From assembly GCA_020631105.1 (NCBI GenBank), contig JAHDHW010000022.1:1-35765 (forward strand): a stretch of DNA of 35,765 nt, read 5' to 3'. Every line of letters begins with the position of its first letter. Positions within the stretch are counted from its first letter, which is position 1. The notes beneath the pieces are model-generated. The model was given only the letters and a program-made list of their open reading frames with translations, searched no databases and was not told where the DNA came from. A program made the translations under genes and the position numbers. Shown piece by piece: positions 1-15,000 of this stretch. The stretch is from Saprospiraceae bacterium. GTDB lineage: Bacteria; Bacteroidota; Bacteroidia; Chitinophagales; Saprospiraceae.

Positions 1-3000
1 CATGTACGGATGAGTATACCATTACTCGTACTTACACGGCGACGGATAATTGTGGTAATACTGATGAGTTTGTTCAAACGATTAATGTTGAAGATAATAC
101 AGATCCAGTTATTACGACTACACTTTCAGCGAATGTTACCGTAGAATGTGATGCAGTCCCTGCAGCAGACTTAAGTGCAGTATCAGCGACGGATAATTGT
201 GATACCGATGTGGAAGTAACGGTGGCAGAAACGACAACCCCTGGTGCTTGTACAGATGCTTATACTATTACACGGACTTATACTGCGACGGATAATTGTG
301 GTAATACTGCGACCTTCGTTCAAACGATTAATGTAGAAGATACCACTGATCCGGTTATTACGACTTCTTTACCTCCTGTTGAAACGGTAGATTGTGATGC
401 AGTCCCTGCACCGGCAATTGCTTCTGTGACCGCAACGGATAATTGCGATACGGATGTAGAGATCACCGTAGCCGAGACTACGACTCCGGGTGCTTGTACC
501 GATAGTTATATTATTACTCGTACCTATACTGCAACGGATAATTGTGGGAACACCGATGTATTCGTTCAGACTATAAATCTAGAAGATGTAACGCCTCCTG
601 TAATTAGTACAACTTTAAGCGCTACGCTTAGTGTAGAATGTGATGCAGTACCTGCAGCAGATTTAAGTGCAGTAACCGCGACGGATAATTGTGATACCGA
701 TGTCGAGATTACGGTAGCAGAAACAACTGCTCCGGGGCCATGTACCGATAGCTACACGATTACACGAACTTATACAGCAACAGATAACTGTGGTAATACC
801 GATGAGTTTATCCAAACGATTAATGTTGATGATACCACCGATCCTGTATTGAGTACAACATTAGCAGCAACAATTACTGCTGAATGTGATGCAATACCTG
901 CAGCAGATTTAAGTGCAGTGTCCGCGACGGATAATTGTGATACGGATGTAGAGATTACAGTAGCAGAAACAACGACTCCGGGAGTATGTACGGATGCTTA
1001 TACGATCACAAGAACTTATACTGCGACGGATAACTGTGGAAACACCGATGAGTTTATCCAAACTATTAATGTAGAAGATAATACACCACCAACATTAAGT
1101 ACTAGCTTATTGTCTAGCATTACAGTGGAGTGTGATAACGTTCCTGTTGCAAATACGACATTGGTTACTGCGACAGATAATTGTGATCCTAATGTAGAAA
1201 TTACAGCCGCTGATGTGGTGACGCCAGGAGCATGTACGGATGCTTATACGATTACAAGAACTTACACTGCGACAGATAATTGCGGTAATACTTCTACTTT
1301 CGTTCAAACGATCAACGTAGAGGATACCACTGATCCAGTTATAAGCACAAGTTTATCTGCGAATATTAATGTTGAATGTGATAATATTCCTGCTGCAAAT
1401 ATAGCTGCAGCATCAGCGACGGATAATTGTGATACGGATGTAGAGATTACTTTTGTAGAAGTAATTACTCCTGGCGCATGTACTGACGCTTATACGATTA
1501 CAAGAACCTATACAGCAACGGATAATTGTGGTAACACTGACGAGTTTATTCAAACGATCAATGTTAATGATACATCTGATCCAACGATCAATACTAGTCT
1601 TTCTCCAAGTGTAGCGGCAGAATGTGATAATATTCCAGTAGCTGATCCTACTGCGGTAACCGCAACCGATAATTGTGATACGGATGTAGATGTTGCCTTT
1701 AGCGAAACGACGACTCCTGGCTCTTGTCCAGAGGAATATACCATTACCCGTACTTGGGTAGCAACGGATAATTGTGGTAACTCTACTTCATTTACACAAA
1801 CGATTAGCGTAAATGATTTAACGGAGCCAACGATCAGTTCAATCTTAGCGGCTACAGTAGATGCAGAATGTGATGCAGTCCCTGCAGCGGACTTAAGTGC
1901 AGTATCAGCAACCGACAATTGTGATACGGATGTAGAAATTACAGTAGCAGAAACGACAACTCCTGGTTCTTGTCCGGATGCATATACCATCACGCGAACT
2001 TATACGGCGACGGATAATTGTGGTAATACTGCGGAATTTGTACAGACCATAAATGTTAATGATAATACACCGCCAGTTATCTCGACAAGCCTTCCGGCAA
2101 CTATTACCGGAGATTGTGAGAATCCTCCTGCGGCTGACTTGAGTGCAGTATCAGCGACGGATAATTGTGATACTGATGTTGAGATTACCGTTAGTGAAGT
2201 TTCAACTCCGGGTACTTGTGCAACGGATATAACCATTACGCGAACGTATACTGCAACGGATAATTGCGGTAATACTGCGGAGTTTATCCAAACGATTAAT
2301 ATTGAGGATACTGAGGTACCTGTCTTTGATCAAACGCTAACGCCGATAACAGCAAATTGTGAGAATCCTCCAACTGCACCGCAGATTGGAACGGATATAA
2401 CAGCAACTGATAATTGCGATGATAATGTAGCAATAAGCTTCACAGAAACAATTACTCCAGGTGCTTGTGATTATGAATATGTATTAGACTGGACCTGGAC
2501 AGCTGTGGATGATTGCGGTAATACTGCAACACTTACTCAAACGGTTACCGTAACAGATGCAACAGATCCTGTTGTTAATGGTGTACCTTCCGATGTAACT
2601 GCAGGTTGTGGAGATATTCCTGAAATTCCTGAAATTGGAACGGGTATCACGGCAACGGATAATTGTGATCCTGATGTAGAAATTACGTTCTCTGAGACAA
2701 CTATCCCGGGAGGATGTGATAATGCTTATACACTTGTAAGAACCTGGACAGCAACCGACGCTTGTGGTAATAGTTCTTCTGCTTCTCAAAATATTTATGT
2801 AGGAGATGCAGTTGCACCTGTCTTTACTTTGATTCCAGCTAATGAAACTTTAGACTGCGGACAGACACCTTCGAATCCTGTTGTTGGAGTTGATGTTATT
2901 GTAGAAGATGATTGTGATGGAGATATAGATATTCAATTCTCTGAAAATAATATTCCTGGAGCATGTCCTGGTAATTATACCTTAGTAAGAACATGGACGG

Positions 3001-6000
3001 CGACCGACGCTTGTGGTAATAGCTCTTCTGCGGAACAAACAGTAGTAGTGGGAGATAACGCAGGTCCAACGATCTCAGATGCACCTGCTAATACTTCGGT
3101 AGAATGTGGAAACGTTCCTGCGGCTCCTTCAATCGGAAGCTTTACCGTTTCTGATGATTGTGATACAGACGTAGATGTGAGTTTCTCTGAATCTACCATT
3201 CCTGGCGGATGTGCGGAAGAATACATTTTAATAAGAACCTGGACTGCAACAGATGATTGTGGTAACACATCTTCAGTCTCTCAGGAAATCACGGTTCAGG
3301 ATACACAAGATCCTGTATTAACCGGAGTGCCTGCGGATATCACAGTAGAATGTCATTTAATTCCACCTCCGCCATCAAGTGCACAAATTAATGCTTCTGA
3401 TAATTGTGATGCTAATGTTGAAATCATCTATGATGAATTTACAATCGCGGGTAGTTGCCCTGATAATTATATCTTAATCCGCGAGTGGATTGCAATTGAT
3501 AACTGTGGTAACGAAGACTCTGAAACTCAGAAAATAACAGTCTTTGATAATACACCACCTGTATTAGAAAATATCCCTGGTGACCTAACTGTAGATTTAT
3601 CTAATGGTGAAACAGTCCCTGGTCAACCAACGAATGTAACAGCGACCGATAACTGTGATACAGATGTTGCAATTGTCTTCGAAGAGTTCCAGACAGACCT
3701 TGGCTGTGGATATACTTTAGAAAGAAAATGGACAGCAACTGATAATTGTGGTAATAGCACAGTAGAGACTCAGATTATTACTGTAATCGATAATATCGAT
3801 GTAGCAATAGCTCCTGGTGACCTTACTATGTGCTCGAATGAAATTATTGCGCTTTCAGCGACACCGGAGGGATCAGAGTATACTTATAATTGGACGACTA
3901 CTGGTGGAAGCCTGAGTAATTCAACTATCGCAAATCCAGAATTTGAAGCAGCTACTCCGGGCTTATATACTATCGCAGTGACAGTATCCGATGCTGCAGG
4001 TTGTAGCGGTACCGCACAAATTACAATAGATGTAAATCTGGGTACTTTTGCTAGCGCTTCTTATAATGGTCCGATCTGCGAAGGAGGAACAGTTGAGTTG
4101 ACAGGTACGGGTGGAAATACTTTCATCTGGACAGGTCCTAATGATTATACATCAATTGAGCAAAATCCAACTATCGATAATGCTCAGGTGACAGATAGTG
4201 GGGTGTATGTATTGGCAGTTTCAAATGGAGGTGGATGTGTAAGCTACGATTCCATTACGGTAGTGGTAGGTTCAGAATTAGTAGTTGATTATTCTGCCTT
4301 CCCAGCGACCTGTACTAATCCGGGAGCAATCACTGTCGGAGTATTCGGAGGAGTAGGGGATTATACCTTTGATTGGGCAGACATTACTTTTGGAGAAGAA
4401 CCACAGAATCGTACTGATCTTGCCCCTGGTAACTACACGGTTACGATTACAGATGCTGGAGGATGTGACTTTGTGATTCCAAATATATTTGTTGGTGATG
4501 ATTGTGGAGATTGTGAAGCATTTGCAGGAAGTATCCTGACGGATAACCCAATTGTTTGTTATGATAATACTCTGGTTACGGTTTCTGCGACACCTGTTGG
4601 TAACGCTATCGTTCCTCCGGGCTACGCTATCGTCTACTTACTGACTACTGATCCGAATAGCACAGTATTACAATCAAGTAATAGTCCGCAGTTCAATGTG
4701 ACTGGAAGTGGAGATTACACGATTCATACTTTTGTATATGATCCATCGACCTATGATATTAGTACGATTGATTTCGGTACAACTACTTTATTCGATATTA
4801 ATGCAGACCTTATTCAGGGTGGAGGAAGTATTTGTGGATCAATTGACCTTTCAGGTGCAACCACAACAATTAATGAAGTAATTGTAACAGTTGATGAAAC
4901 CACACCAGATAACTGTAATACTGCAGATGGAACAGCAACGCTTTCACCATCTAATTATACTTATGACTGGAGTAATGGTATCACCGGATCCTATGTAGAA
5001 AATTTAGCAGATGGTACCTATACCGTTACGGCTACTGATGCAGATGGTTGTTCAACAACTATTACTGTTGAAATAGGCCAAGAGTGTATCTGTCAAATGC
5101 CAGAGATTAATTCTGTAGTAGCGGAGCCTTCTTGTGCAGAAGCTACTGGAGTGATCACAATTGACATTGGAGGTAATGAGGCGCAATATGCTTATAATTG
5201 GTCTACTAACGCAAATAGTGGAACCTTCAATGCAATCGGTAACCAGGTAAGTGAACTATTCAGTGGATTATATACTGTAACGGTTACTTATCCTCTACTT
5301 GCGAATTGTGATACTATACTGAATATTACAGTTGGAATCTCTGATGGACCAGAGCCAGAGGTAATCAATATTTCACCTGCGAGTTGTGATGCAGCTAACG
5401 GGGAGGCAGATTTAGTACCTAGTACCTATAATTATACATGGCTTGATAATGGTCAAACTACTTCAATTCGAACAGACCTGGCAGCAGGTTCTTATGAAGT
5501 TGTGGTAATTGACCCAGCAGCACCAGCTTGTCCTAACTTTATAACGGTGGAGATGCCGGAGTTTAACCCACTCGATGTGCAGCCAAATATTATCTCTGAA
5601 CCTAACTGTGGATTAGCAGATGGTTCAGTAGAGCTTGTTGTTACTGGAGGAAGTGGTAACTATACAGTAGAGTGGAGTGACGGAACAGCTAGTAACGACT
5701 TAAACAGAACAGACTTAAGTGCTGGAGATTATACTGTAACGCTTACCGAGAACGATGGCTCTAACTGTGACTTCGTCCTTGATTTTACTTTAATTGATTT
5801 TACGCCGGGAGCTACCGTAACGCTGACTAATCCTACCGAGGTGACTTGCTTTGGATTTAGCGATGCAACCCTTGTTTATACTGTTGAATATGGCGCTGGA
5901 TTCAGCCTGCCTGCAGTAGAAACGATTGTAGACTCTCTTGGTAATGTTTATACAAACGGACAATTACCGGTAGGGGATTACTGTCTGCTTATTAATGATG

Positions 6001-9000
6001 CGAATGGTTGTACAGGTGCTCAAGAGTGCTTTACCGTTACAGAACCAGCAGAGCTTGTTGTTGGTACCCTTGTAACTGATTACGACTGTGATACTCCAGG
6101 TACAATTGATGTTACCGTTAATGGTGGAACAGGAACGTATACTTACAACTGGGCAGACATTGATGAGCCAGTTGAACCACAAGATCGTGCAGATTTAGAT
6201 CCGGGTAATTACATCGTGACGGTAACGGATGCTAATGGTTGTTTTGAGGTTGCATTCAACCTTATGGTGGATGATAATTGTGTGGAAGTATGTACGGACC
6301 CTGTAGTAAATAATACAATAATTAATAATGCGACATGTGGTGATTCTAATGGTTCTGTTACCTTAGAATTGGAAGGAGACGCTACTGCATTTACTTACAT
6401 TTGGTCGCCAAGCGTAAGTAACACCAATAGTGCTACGGATCTTAACGCAGGAGTATACTTCGTTACCATTGCAGACGGCGCTTGTTCAATTGTTGAACAA
6501 GTAACCATCGGAAACGATGCAGCTACTCCGGTAGATATTATCAGTACTACTGCCGCTACTTGTGGTAATAATAATGGTGCTGCTGAATTAAGTCCTGCGG
6601 ACCTAAGCTATGATTGGGGCGCTGCTGGTACGGGAGCAATCAAAACTGATTTACTCTCGGGTACCTATGTAGTAACAGCTACGAATGCTGCAGGTTGTGA
6701 AACAATAATTACGCTTGTAATCGATGAAGAGAATCCGCTTTCTGCTACTGCAACAATTGATATCGAACCTACTTGTGGAGATGCAAATGGTCAGGTAACG
6801 ATCAATGTAGCTGGAGGAAGTGGTAATTATACATTTAGCCCTGCCGGACCAGTCCTTACTGGATTAAGTAGTGGACCACAAACTGTAACAGTGACAGATG
6901 TTACTACAGGTTGTGAGGCTATCGTCACTGCGGACTTGGCGGATAATGTCGCTGGCGCAACGATTAATGTTTCTGATGTGGAACTGGATTGTTTCGGTGA
7001 TGCTGATGGACAGGTTAATTATACCGTTGACTATGAAAGTGGCTTTGCTGCTCCTGCAACGATTAACCTAATCGATGCAGATAATAATCCGGTAACGAAT
7101 GGTACCCTGACTGCAGGAACATATTGTATTGAGATTTTAGATGATAATGCTTGTCTTGCAGCACTTGAATGCTTTGATATTACAGAGCCACAAGAGCTAC
7201 AACTTACGCTTGTTGTTGCTAATCAGGATTGTGCTAATTCAGGAACAGCTACTCCAACCGTAACTGGGGGTACAGAGCCTTACAGCTATAACTGGAATGG
7301 CTTTGATCCAAATAACCTAATGGCTGGTAACTATAGCTTAACGGTTACAGATGTAAATGGCTGTGAAGTTATTGAAGAAAATATAATCATTGGAAATGAT
7401 TGTGCTGAGTGTGATGACCCAGTGATTGAAAATACAATTATCATTGGTAGCACATGTGGCGAATCTAATGGTAGTGCTACTCTTGAATTAGAAGGTATTG
7501 AAGGAAACTTTACTTATGTATGGTCTCCAAATGTAAGTACTTCTCATATTGCTACGAATCTAAGTGCAGGTACTTATGATATCACAATTACGGATGCAAG
7601 TGGAAATTGCTCAATCACAACAAGCGTTGATATCAGCGATGCGGAAGCACCAACGATAACAGTAGAGAGTACAACTGCAGCAACTTGTGAGGCGGCTGAT
7701 GGATCGGCAACCTTAAGTCCTGCATTCCTAACCTATACTTGGAGTGATAATGGAACTGGCGAAACGAGAAATGACCTTGAAGCTGGTAGCTATACCGTGA
7801 CGGGTACTGATGTGAATGGTTGTATTGCAATCGTTGATGTGACTATCGATGAAAACAGTCCGTTGACAGCATCTGCAACCGTTGTCGCTCAACCAACCTG
7901 CCAGGGTTCTGATGGAGAGGTAACAATTTTAGTGGCTGGTGGAAGTGGAAATTATACTTATAGTCCATTCGGTCCAAATATTACGAACTTATCAAGTGGT
8001 TCTTACACTGTAAATGTTCAGGATCAAAATACTGGGTGTACAACAACAGTCAATTTTGATTTAGTTGACGGAGATGTAAGTGCTACGATCACGGTGAACG
8101 AAGCAGCTTTAGATTGCTTTGGAGATAACAATGGATTTATTAATTATACTGTGGTACTCGGTCCAGGCTTTGCTGAACCAGCTACGGAAGAGATTAAAGA
8201 TGCCAATGGTTTTGATGTTGTAAATGGTACAATCACCGCTGGAACTTATACCGTCAACGTATTCGATGCGAATGGTTGTTTAGCAGCAGTAGAAACAGTA
8301 GAACTTACTGAGCCTACGGCATTGAACGTAGATGCAACTATAACCGATGCAACTTGCTTCGTAAACGGATCAATTGATCTTAATGTAACTGGAGGAACGG
8401 CGCCTTATACTTACACCTGGTCTGGGGGAGTTGATCCTACAGATCTGCCTACAGGTACTTATGCGGTGACCATTACAGATGCAAATAACTGTAGTACTGA
8501 AATAGATAACATTACTGTTGGCGAAGATTGTCCTGCTTGTATTGATCCGGTAGTAGAGAATACTACTGTTGTTGGTGCAACCTGTGGAGATGCTAACGGA
8601 AGTATCACTATAGAGCTGGAAGGAAATGAAGCGGACTTTACTTATGTTTGGTCTCCAAATGTAAGTACTTCTAATACTGCAACTGACCTTGCCGCTGGTG
8701 CTTACGCTGTAACGATTACAGATGCAAGTGGTGATTGCTCAATAGAATTAGATATTAATGTTGATAATAGTGATGGACCAAGTGGTCTTACTGCTGATAC
8801 TACACCAGCTACTTGTTTAGCTGCGGATGGTACTGCGACACTTAGTCCAGCATTCTTAACATACACTTGGCCAGATGCTACAGAGGCAAACGAAAGAACG
8901 GACCTTGCAGCTGGTACATACATGGTAACTGCAACCGATGTTAATGGCTGTATCGCTACCATTGAGGTAGAAATTGATGTGGTAAGCCCATTAACAGCTA

Positions 9001-12000
9001 CTGCAACAATTGATACAGAACCTACTTGTGGAGAAGCAAATGGTCAGGTAACACTTACCGTTGCGGGTGGTAGTGGAAACTACGATATGGCTGGCCCGGT
9101 AATCACAGACTTAGCTAGTGGAAGTTACACGGAGTTAATCACTGATAATAATACGGGCTGTACAGTCAGTGTAAGCTTTACGCTTACGGATCAAGGGGCC
9201 GGAGCAACAATTACAATCAATAATGCAAGTCTTGATTGTACAGGAGATACAGATGGTACAATTGATTATACTGTAAGCTATGATCCTGGATTTGTAACAC
9301 CAGCTACTGAAACCATCACCATTGCTGGTTCGAATACTGCAGTGACAAATGGTACACTAGGTGTTGGCTCATATACAATTACTATCCTGGATGCTAATGG
9401 TTGTATCGCGGCAGTTCAAACAGTCGAACTGACAGAGCCAACTCCGTTAGATGCACAGGTAAGCGTTACAGATGCTGATTGCTTTACGAACGGATCAATT
9501 GATCTTACCGTAACTGGAGGTACAGCGCCATATAACTATAACTGGAATGGAGTTGATCCATCTAACTTAATTGCGAACTTATACGATGTAACGGTTACAG
9601 ATGCAAATGGCTGTATCCTTACTATTGATGATATTGAAGTTGGACAGGATTGCCCAACGTGTACAGATCCAGTTGTGGAGAATACAATTGTTGTTGATGC
9701 GACTTGTGGTGAATCAAACGGAAGTATCACCATAGAGCTAGAAGGAAATGAAGCGGACTTCACATACGTTTGGTCATCAAATGCGAGTACGTCAAATATT
9801 GCAACGGATTTACCTGCGGGCACGCATGATGTTACCATCACTGATGCTTCTGGAGATTGTTCAATTACCCTTAGTATTAGTATTGATAATACTGATGGAC
9901 CAAGTGGTCTTACTGCTGATACTACACCAGCAACTTGTTTAGCTGCAGATGGTACCGCAACGCTTAGTCCGGCATTCTTGACATATACATGGCCAGATGC
10001 TACAGAAGCGAACGAAAGAACAGATCTTGCTGCTGGAACTTATACGGTAACTGCAACAGATGTGAATGGCTGTATCGCTACACTGGATGTGACGATTGAT
10101 ACTAATAGCCCACTTTCTGCAACAGTAACAGTTGACCTTGAACCTACTTGCGGAAATGCAGATGGTCAGGTAACAATCACTGTAGCTGGAGGAAGCGGAG
10201 ATTACGATTACGATGGTGACGGACCAGTTGTAACTGGTTTGACCAGCGGTAGTTATACTAAAGTCATAACAGATAATAATACTGGATGTACAGTGAGCGT
10301 AAACTTCACGCTTACAGATCAAGGTTCAAATGCAACAATTACGATCAATGATGCAAGTCTTGATTGTGCGGGAGATACTAATGGTACAATTGATTACACC
10401 GTAACCTTTGAGCCTGGCTTCACCATGCCGGCTACCGAAGAGATTATGGTTAGCGGTACTACTGTAGTTGTTGGTAACGACACCTTAAGTGCAGGATTAT
10501 ACGATGTGATTATTACCGATGCCAATGGTTGTATTGCAGCTATTGAGACAGTGGAGTTGACAGAGCCAACTGCTCTTGATGTAAGCGTCAATACTACTGA
10601 TGAAACTTGCTTTGTAAATGGTTCGATCGAATTGACCGTAACGGGAGGTACAGAGCCATATAACTATAGCTGGGGTGGAGGGGTAGATCCTACGGACCTT
10701 GCTGCTGGTAATTATGCTGCGACAGTAACAGATGCTAATGGTTGTGAAGTTATATTAGGAGCATTAACTGTTGGTTACGATTGCCCAACTTGTAATGATC
10801 CTGTTGTAGAAAATACAATTGTTGTTGATGCCTCATGCGGAGACGCAAACGGAATTATTACTGTCGAAGTAGAAGGTAATGTAAATGATTTTACCTTTGC
10901 ATGGACTCCAGACGTAAGTAACCTAAATGTTGCTACAGGTCTTGTTGCAGGTACTTATACACTAACAATTACAGACGCTTCTGGAGATTGTGAGACAATC
11001 CTGGATATTAATGTAGATAATGTTGATGGCCCGGATAATATTACAGTCGATACCACACCAGCTACATGTTTGGCTGCGGATGGAACAGCAACCTTAAGCC
11101 CTGCCTTCTTAACCTACACTTGGCCGGATGCAACAGAAGCAAACGAAAGAACGGATCTTGTTGCGGGTACTTATACTGTAACTGCGACAGATGTGAATGG
11201 TTGTATCGCAACGGTAGAAGTGGTGATTGATGCAGATAGTCCATTAGCCGCTACAGTTTCTGTGGATACAGAACCTACTTGTGGTGAAGCAAACGGTCAG
11301 GTAACGATCAACGTTACGGGTGGAAGTGGAGATTATGACTACGATGGTCAAGGACCGACTATTACTGGCTTAACAAGTGGAAGTTATACCAAACTAATTA
11401 CAGATAATAATACTGGTTGTACAGTAAGTGTAAGCTTTACTTTGACGGATCAAGGTTCTGGAGCTACTATTACAGTGAATAGTGCAGATCTTAATTGCGC
11501 AGGAGATACCAATGGATTTATTGATTATTCTGTTAGCTACGATCCTGGATTTGCTACGCCAGCTTCGGATACAATTACCATAAGCGGTACAAACGCTGTG
11601 ATGACAAATGGCAGCCTAAGCCCAGGTACTTATGACATCAATATCTATGATGCTAATGGTTGTCTTGCTGCGATTGAAACAGTAACAATTGATGACCCAG
11701 TAGCACTTGATGTAGGAGTTGCAGTTACAGACGCAAGCTGTACCGATAATGGTGCAATTGACCTTGACGTAACGGGTGGAACAGCACCATATAGCTATAA
11801 CTGGAATGGAATTAATCCTGCAAGCTTACTGCCTAATGCATACAGTGTAACGGTTACAGATGATAATGGCTGTAGCGTAGTGATCGAAGATATCGTAGTA
11901 AGCCTTGATTGCCCAACCTGTACTGACCCTGTTGTTGAAAATACAATCGTATTCGATGCAACCTGTGGCGAGGATAATGGAAGTGTTACCGTCGAGGTAG

Positions 12001-15000
12001 AGGGAGACGAGGCAGACTTTATTTATATCTGGTCTCCAAATGTAAGTACTTCTAATACTGCGACTGGATTAAGTGCAGGAGCATATAACTTGACGATTAC
12101 AGATGCAACCGGAGATTGTGAAACAATCTTAACGGTTAATGTAAATAATGTTGACGGCCCTGAAGTGACCGTTTCTACTACGCCAGCAACTTGTTTGGCT
12201 GCGGATGGAACTGCTTCGCTTAGTCCGGCTGGATTTGATTACGAATGGCCTGATGGACTTACCTTAGCTGATCGAACAGATTTAGCAGGTGGAGTTTACA
12301 TCGTGACGGTTACAGATGCAGAAAATTGTATTTCTACTGTAGAAGTAACGATCGATACAGATAGCCCGCTTACAGCGATTGTAACAGTGGACACTGAACC
12401 AAACTGTGGAGAATCTAATGGTCAGGTAACGATTAATGTAATTGGAGGAAGTGGTGACTACAGCATGGCAGGACCAGTGATTACTAATCTTGCAAGTGGA
12501 AGTTATTCAGAGACCATTACAGATAATGTAACTGGTTGTACAACGACCGCTGACTTTGTCCTGACGGATCAGGGAGCAGGTGCAACGATTACAATAAATG
12601 ATGCAAGCTTAGATTGTGCGGGAGATAATAACGGACTCATTGATTACACGGTAACGTATAATCCTGGATTCGTTGACCCAGCTTCAGAGGAAATAATTGA
12701 TGTGGCTACAGGTACTGAAGTAGTTAACGGAAACCTTAGTGCTGGATTCTACGATGTCTTAGTTTATGATGCAAATGGCTGTCTTGCTGCTGCTGAAACA
12801 GTAGAAGTGACCGCTCCTGATGCAATAGATGCAGCAGTTGCTGTTACCAATGTAACTTGTGTAGCTAACGGTATAATTGACCTTACTGTAACTGGCGGAA
12901 CGGCTCCTTACACTTACAACTGGTCTAGTAGTATAAACCCTGCTGATGTTGTTGCTGGTACATATGCAGTAACAGTTTCAGATGCGAATAACTGTACTGT
13001 AGAGATTGATAATATCATAGTTGGTAATGATTGTCCGAATTGTTTTGATCCGGTTGTCGAAAATACAATCGTAATTGATGCAGCTTGTGGTGAAGCAAAC
13101 GGAAGCATTGCTTTAGAGCTTGAAGGTGATGAGGCAGCCTTTACTTACACTTGGTCTCCAAATGTGAGTACCACGCATATTGCTAACGATCTTGCTGCCG
13201 GTACTTATGATGTAACTATTGCCGACGGTACTTGTACAACGATCATCTCCGTTAACGTAAATAATGTTGATGGACCAGATAATATCTCGGTTACTACTAC
13301 TCCGGCTACCTGTACGGATGCCGATGGTACCGCAACCTTAAGCCCTGCATTCTTGACCTACACATGGCCAGATGCAACGGAGGCGAATGAAAGAACAGAT
13401 CTTGTTGCGGGTACTTATGAAGTTACTGCTACGGATGTAAATAATTGTGTTACAACGGTTGAAGTTGTAATTGATACAGACAGTCCGTTGACGGCTTCTG
13501 TGAATATTGATAATGAGCCTACTTGTGGAAATGCCGATGGTGAGGTAACGATTAACGTTACAGGAGGAAGTGGTAATTATGATTATGATGGTGCAGGCCC
13601 TGTAGTTACTAATTTAACTAGCGGTAATTACACTAGATTAATTACGGATCTGGATAATGGCTGTACATTCATTTTGAACTTTACATTAACGGATCAAGGT
13701 GTCGGTGCAACAATTACCATTAACGAAGTTAATGATGGATGTATCGGCGAGAACAATGGATCTATTGACTACGTCGTGAATTACGATCCTGGTTTCATTA
13801 ATCCAGCGAGTGAAGAAATTACAAATAGCGCAGGTGCAATCGCTGCCAATGGAAGCCTGGAGCCTGATACTTATACCATTAGTGTATACGATGCCAATGG
13901 TTGCTTAGCGGCCGCCGAAACAGTAACGCTTACAGAGCCTGCTGCAATGGATGTAAATGTTGCTATCACGGATGCTACTTGTGATACGAATGGAGCAATT
14001 GATTTGACAGTAACAAACGGAGTAGAACCATATTCGTATAATTGGGGTGGTATAAATCCTGCCAGCCTTATTCCAAATACATACACTGTCACGGTAACAG
14101 ACGCCAATGGTTGTAGTGTAGTCGTGAACGATATGGTAGTGGGGTACTTCTGCCCAACTTGTGATGATCCGGTTGTAGAAAATACAGTAGTGGTTGATGC
14201 TACCTGTGGAGAGACCAACGGAAGCATTTCAATTGAAGTGGAAGGTAACGAAGCAGACTTTACTTATGTATGGTCACCAAATGTGAGTACTAATAATATT
14301 GCAAATGATATTCCTGCAGGCACTTATGATGTAACCATCACAGATGCTACGGGAGATTGCTCAACTACATTAAGTGTTAGTGTAGATAATACAGATGGCC
14401 CGGATAATGTAACAGCTACAACTACAAACGCTACCTGTTTGGCTAGTGACGGTACCGCTACGCTTAGCCCGGCATTCTTGACTTATACATGGCCGGATGG
14501 TACCGAGGCGAATGAAAGAACAGATCTTGCTGCAGATACTTATTCCGTAACCGCAACAGATGTGAATGGCTGTATTGCTACCCTTGATGTGGTCATCGAT
14601 GCAGATAGTCCATTGACTGCAACAGCAGATGTTGACCTTGAACCAACTTGTGGAAATGCAGATGGACAAGTAACCATCAATGTTGTTGGAGGAAGTGGAG
14701 ACTATGATTACGACGGAGACGGTCCGGTTATCACTAATCTGGCAAGTGGATCATACACTAGAGAAATAACAGACAATAATACTGGATGTACCGTTACGGT
14801 CAACTTTGCATTGATCGATCAGGGTGAGGGCGCAACGATTACTGTTAATAATACTACCTTGGATTGCGCAGGTGATACTAATGGAACTATTGATTATTCA
14901 CTGAGCTTCGATCCTGGTTTTGCTACGCCGGCAACGGATTCTATTTACGTATCAGGTACAAGTACTACCGTAACGAATGGAGAACTGACGCCTGGTACTT

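Noticed and set aside
210-212. ATG at 210 as the true start of the giant protein
   Set aside because: The same frame is open back to base 3 and encodes the preceding repeat units, so this Met is internal to a repeat (DVEVTV).
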